From JAXLWB01 sp046328715 (lineage in GTDB: Bacteria; Chloroflexota; Anaerolineae; Caldilineales; Caldilineaceae), in the NCBI GenBank assembly GCA_046328715.1, contig JAXLWB010000062.1:1-59878 (forward strand): a DNA stretch of 59,878 nucleotides, written 5' to 3'. The translations under genes and the position numbers were made by a program. Under the pieces are notes generated by a model. That model searched no databases, was not told the DNA's origin, and saw only the letters and a program-made list of their open reading frames with translations. Within the stretch, counting starts at the first letter, position 1. Each line of letters begins with the position of its first letter. Positions 58,797-59,878 of the stretch are shown here, piece by piece.

Positions 58797-59878
58797 CGAT
58801 CCCCTCTTTTTGCTGTGCCTGAACATACTCAATCACGGTCTGATAGAGTGTGACCAGGCGATTCTGCATGATACGTTCTTCGTACTCTTCAATAATTACC
58901 TGACGTGCCCGTTGCGTTTGCGCTCGCCACTGTTTGGGAAAACCATTGACCATTTCAACCAGACCGTCAGTTAAGGCTGGCGTGTTGCGAGGTTCGACTT
59001 GCAGACAAAATTCCTCGATAAACGTGTTCTGGTAGCTTGGTAGACAGGCTGTGATGATTGCACACTCACACGCCGCTGCCTCGACCAGGGTCGAAGGAAA
59101 GGCGTCGTTCTCTGGATAGCTGACAACAATGTCGGCCAGACCATAGATCGTCGGCATCAACTCGTAGCGCAACGAGGGCAACCAGCGAATCTCATCCTGA
59201 ATGCCGGCTAGGATGGCCGCTTGTTGGATGGCATCGTGAATATCCTGGGCTTCGCTGTCATAGGAACCGCGGCTCATTTGCACAAAGGCTAGGATCGTAG
59301 GCTGGGTAAAGTGCTGGCGTGCCTCCAAATACGCTGCCAGAATCCTGTCATGATTGTAGAAATGGCCTAACCCGCGCGGCGAGAGAATCACCACTGCCTC
59401 TGCAGGAATCGCAAAGGCGCGACGAGCCTGAGCGCGCTGGGTTGCGCTTGCTGGTCGAAAACGCTGGGTATTGGTCCCCAATGGAATGACTGCCGGGCAG
59501 GGTGGTGGGCGGCGCAGGCGTTGCGCAACCCCGAGTAAAGCTGGTGACTCGACAATTAACCCGTCGGTTTGATCCAAAATCTTCTGCATTTTGCGCCCAA
59601 GCTGGGCAGAACGGTCGACCAGCAGATCGTTAAAATTACCCCAAATCGAAACCACCAACGGCCGCAATTCGCCTTGCGCACAACAGTAGGTGCCAAACTC
59701 CGTAAAGTGAGCGTGGATCACGTCGATCTGCTCGCGTTCGACCACGGCCCGTATCTGTTCGATGCCTTGTTCATAAATCGCTGGATCGGTCTTCTCTACA
59801 CCACTGTTGTCAGAGGCGTTTTTGGCATGTTCGGCTGGAAAATCGACAAAGGTATAGTTGGGCGTGGCAATTCCCTCA
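58774..59878 (-). CDS. GT4-family glycosyltransferase, 5' end outside window
   Basis: Partial gene; the frame is open to the window edge, so the GTG at 59745 is an internal codon. Visible: REQIDVIHAHFTEFGTY (typical donor-domain loop), LVVSIWGNFNDLL, VVILSPRGLGHFYNHDRIL, IYGLADIVVSYPENDAFPST and the LVEAAACECAIITA segment with the donor-binding Glu. Member of the surface polysaccharide cluster that continues to the right. Confidence 0.9.
   Translation of the reverse strand, partial: EGIATPNYTFVDFPAEHAKNASDNSGVEKTDPAIYEQGIEQIRAVVEREQIDVIHAHFTEFGTYCCAQGELRPLVVSIWGNFNDLLVDRSAQLGRKMQKILDQTDGLIVESPALLGVAQRLRRPPPCPAVIPLGTNTQRFRPASATQRAQARRAFAIPAEAVVILSPRGLGHFYNHDRILAAYLEARQHFTQPTILAFVQMSRGSYDSEAQDIHDAIQQAAILAGIQDEIRWLPSLRYELMPTIYGLADIVVSYPENDAFPSTLVEAAACECAIITACLPSYQNTFIEEFCLQVEPRNTPALTDGLVEMVNGFPKQWRAQTQRARQVIIEEYEERIMQNRLVTLYQTVIEYVQAQQKEGIDAMPVAA

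Overview
The window looks like a chromosomal segment of a Chloroflexota bacterium, probably class Anaerolineae (Caldilinea/Promineifilum-like). The evidence is a single-chain pyruvate:ferredoxin oxidoreductase beside a DHOD-like protein, CHAT and WD40/STAND proteins, an ABC sugar importer without its own ATPase, glycosyltransferases with a CPxLHELPP-type start, and secreted proteins ending in a short [FL][YF]LPxVxR tail. The assignment is inference; no rRNA, tRNA, transposase, phage gene or CRISPR array was seen.

Layout. 351-2137: a membrane histidine kinase and NarL-type regulator. 2689-5964: a large secreted Ig-like/calcium-repeat protein. 6457-11161: nifJ and a DHOD-like gene. 11307-13961: MFS transporter, VapBC pair, GNAT. 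14070-20209 (minus): Usp, flavoprotein, CBS, Usp, CBS, NarL regulator and PAS-GAF histidine kinase. 20748-28884 (plus): Usp, the complete bidirectional [NiFe] hydrogenase hoxEFUYH with protease hoxW, and a baeRF (eRF1-like) gene. 29047-34561 (minus): Ca2+-type P-ATPase, CDF transporter, APS-kinase-like and APH-like kinases. 34829-41687: a translationally coupled CHAT-SIR2 protein and nSTAND-WD40-TPR protein, a candidate suicide/defence system. 41987-42922: tandem Usp. 42987-46332 (minus): sugar ABC operon. 46901-59878 (minus): surface polysaccharide cluster with a secreted beta-helix protein.

Two system-level observations stand out. First, the gene content of 14070-34561 plus nifJ and the last Usp parallels, class by class, the mycobacterial DosR hypoxia/dormancy regulon: GAF kinase, NarL regulator, several Usp, CBS proteins, CtpF-like ATPase, CDF, APH-like kinase, baeRF and hydrogenase. 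A 7-2-7 inverted repeat, CYRNCCA-NN-TGACYRG, lies upstream of nifJ, the CBS/Usp operon, the kinase/transporter operon and the 41987 Usp, with weaker versions upstream of hox and between the histidine kinase and the 20748 Usp. This spacing is that of NarL-family operators, so I propose these genes form one regulon of the regulator at 17820-18491.

Second, many intergenic gaps hold hairpins whose arms are tandem degenerate 7-8-nt words. They occur in five of the six hox gaps, with REP-like hairpins in the other, overlap the 3' ends of several genes, and apparently interrupt hoxW in frame. They resemble the heptanucleotide STRR repeats of cyanobacteria but fold back on themselves.
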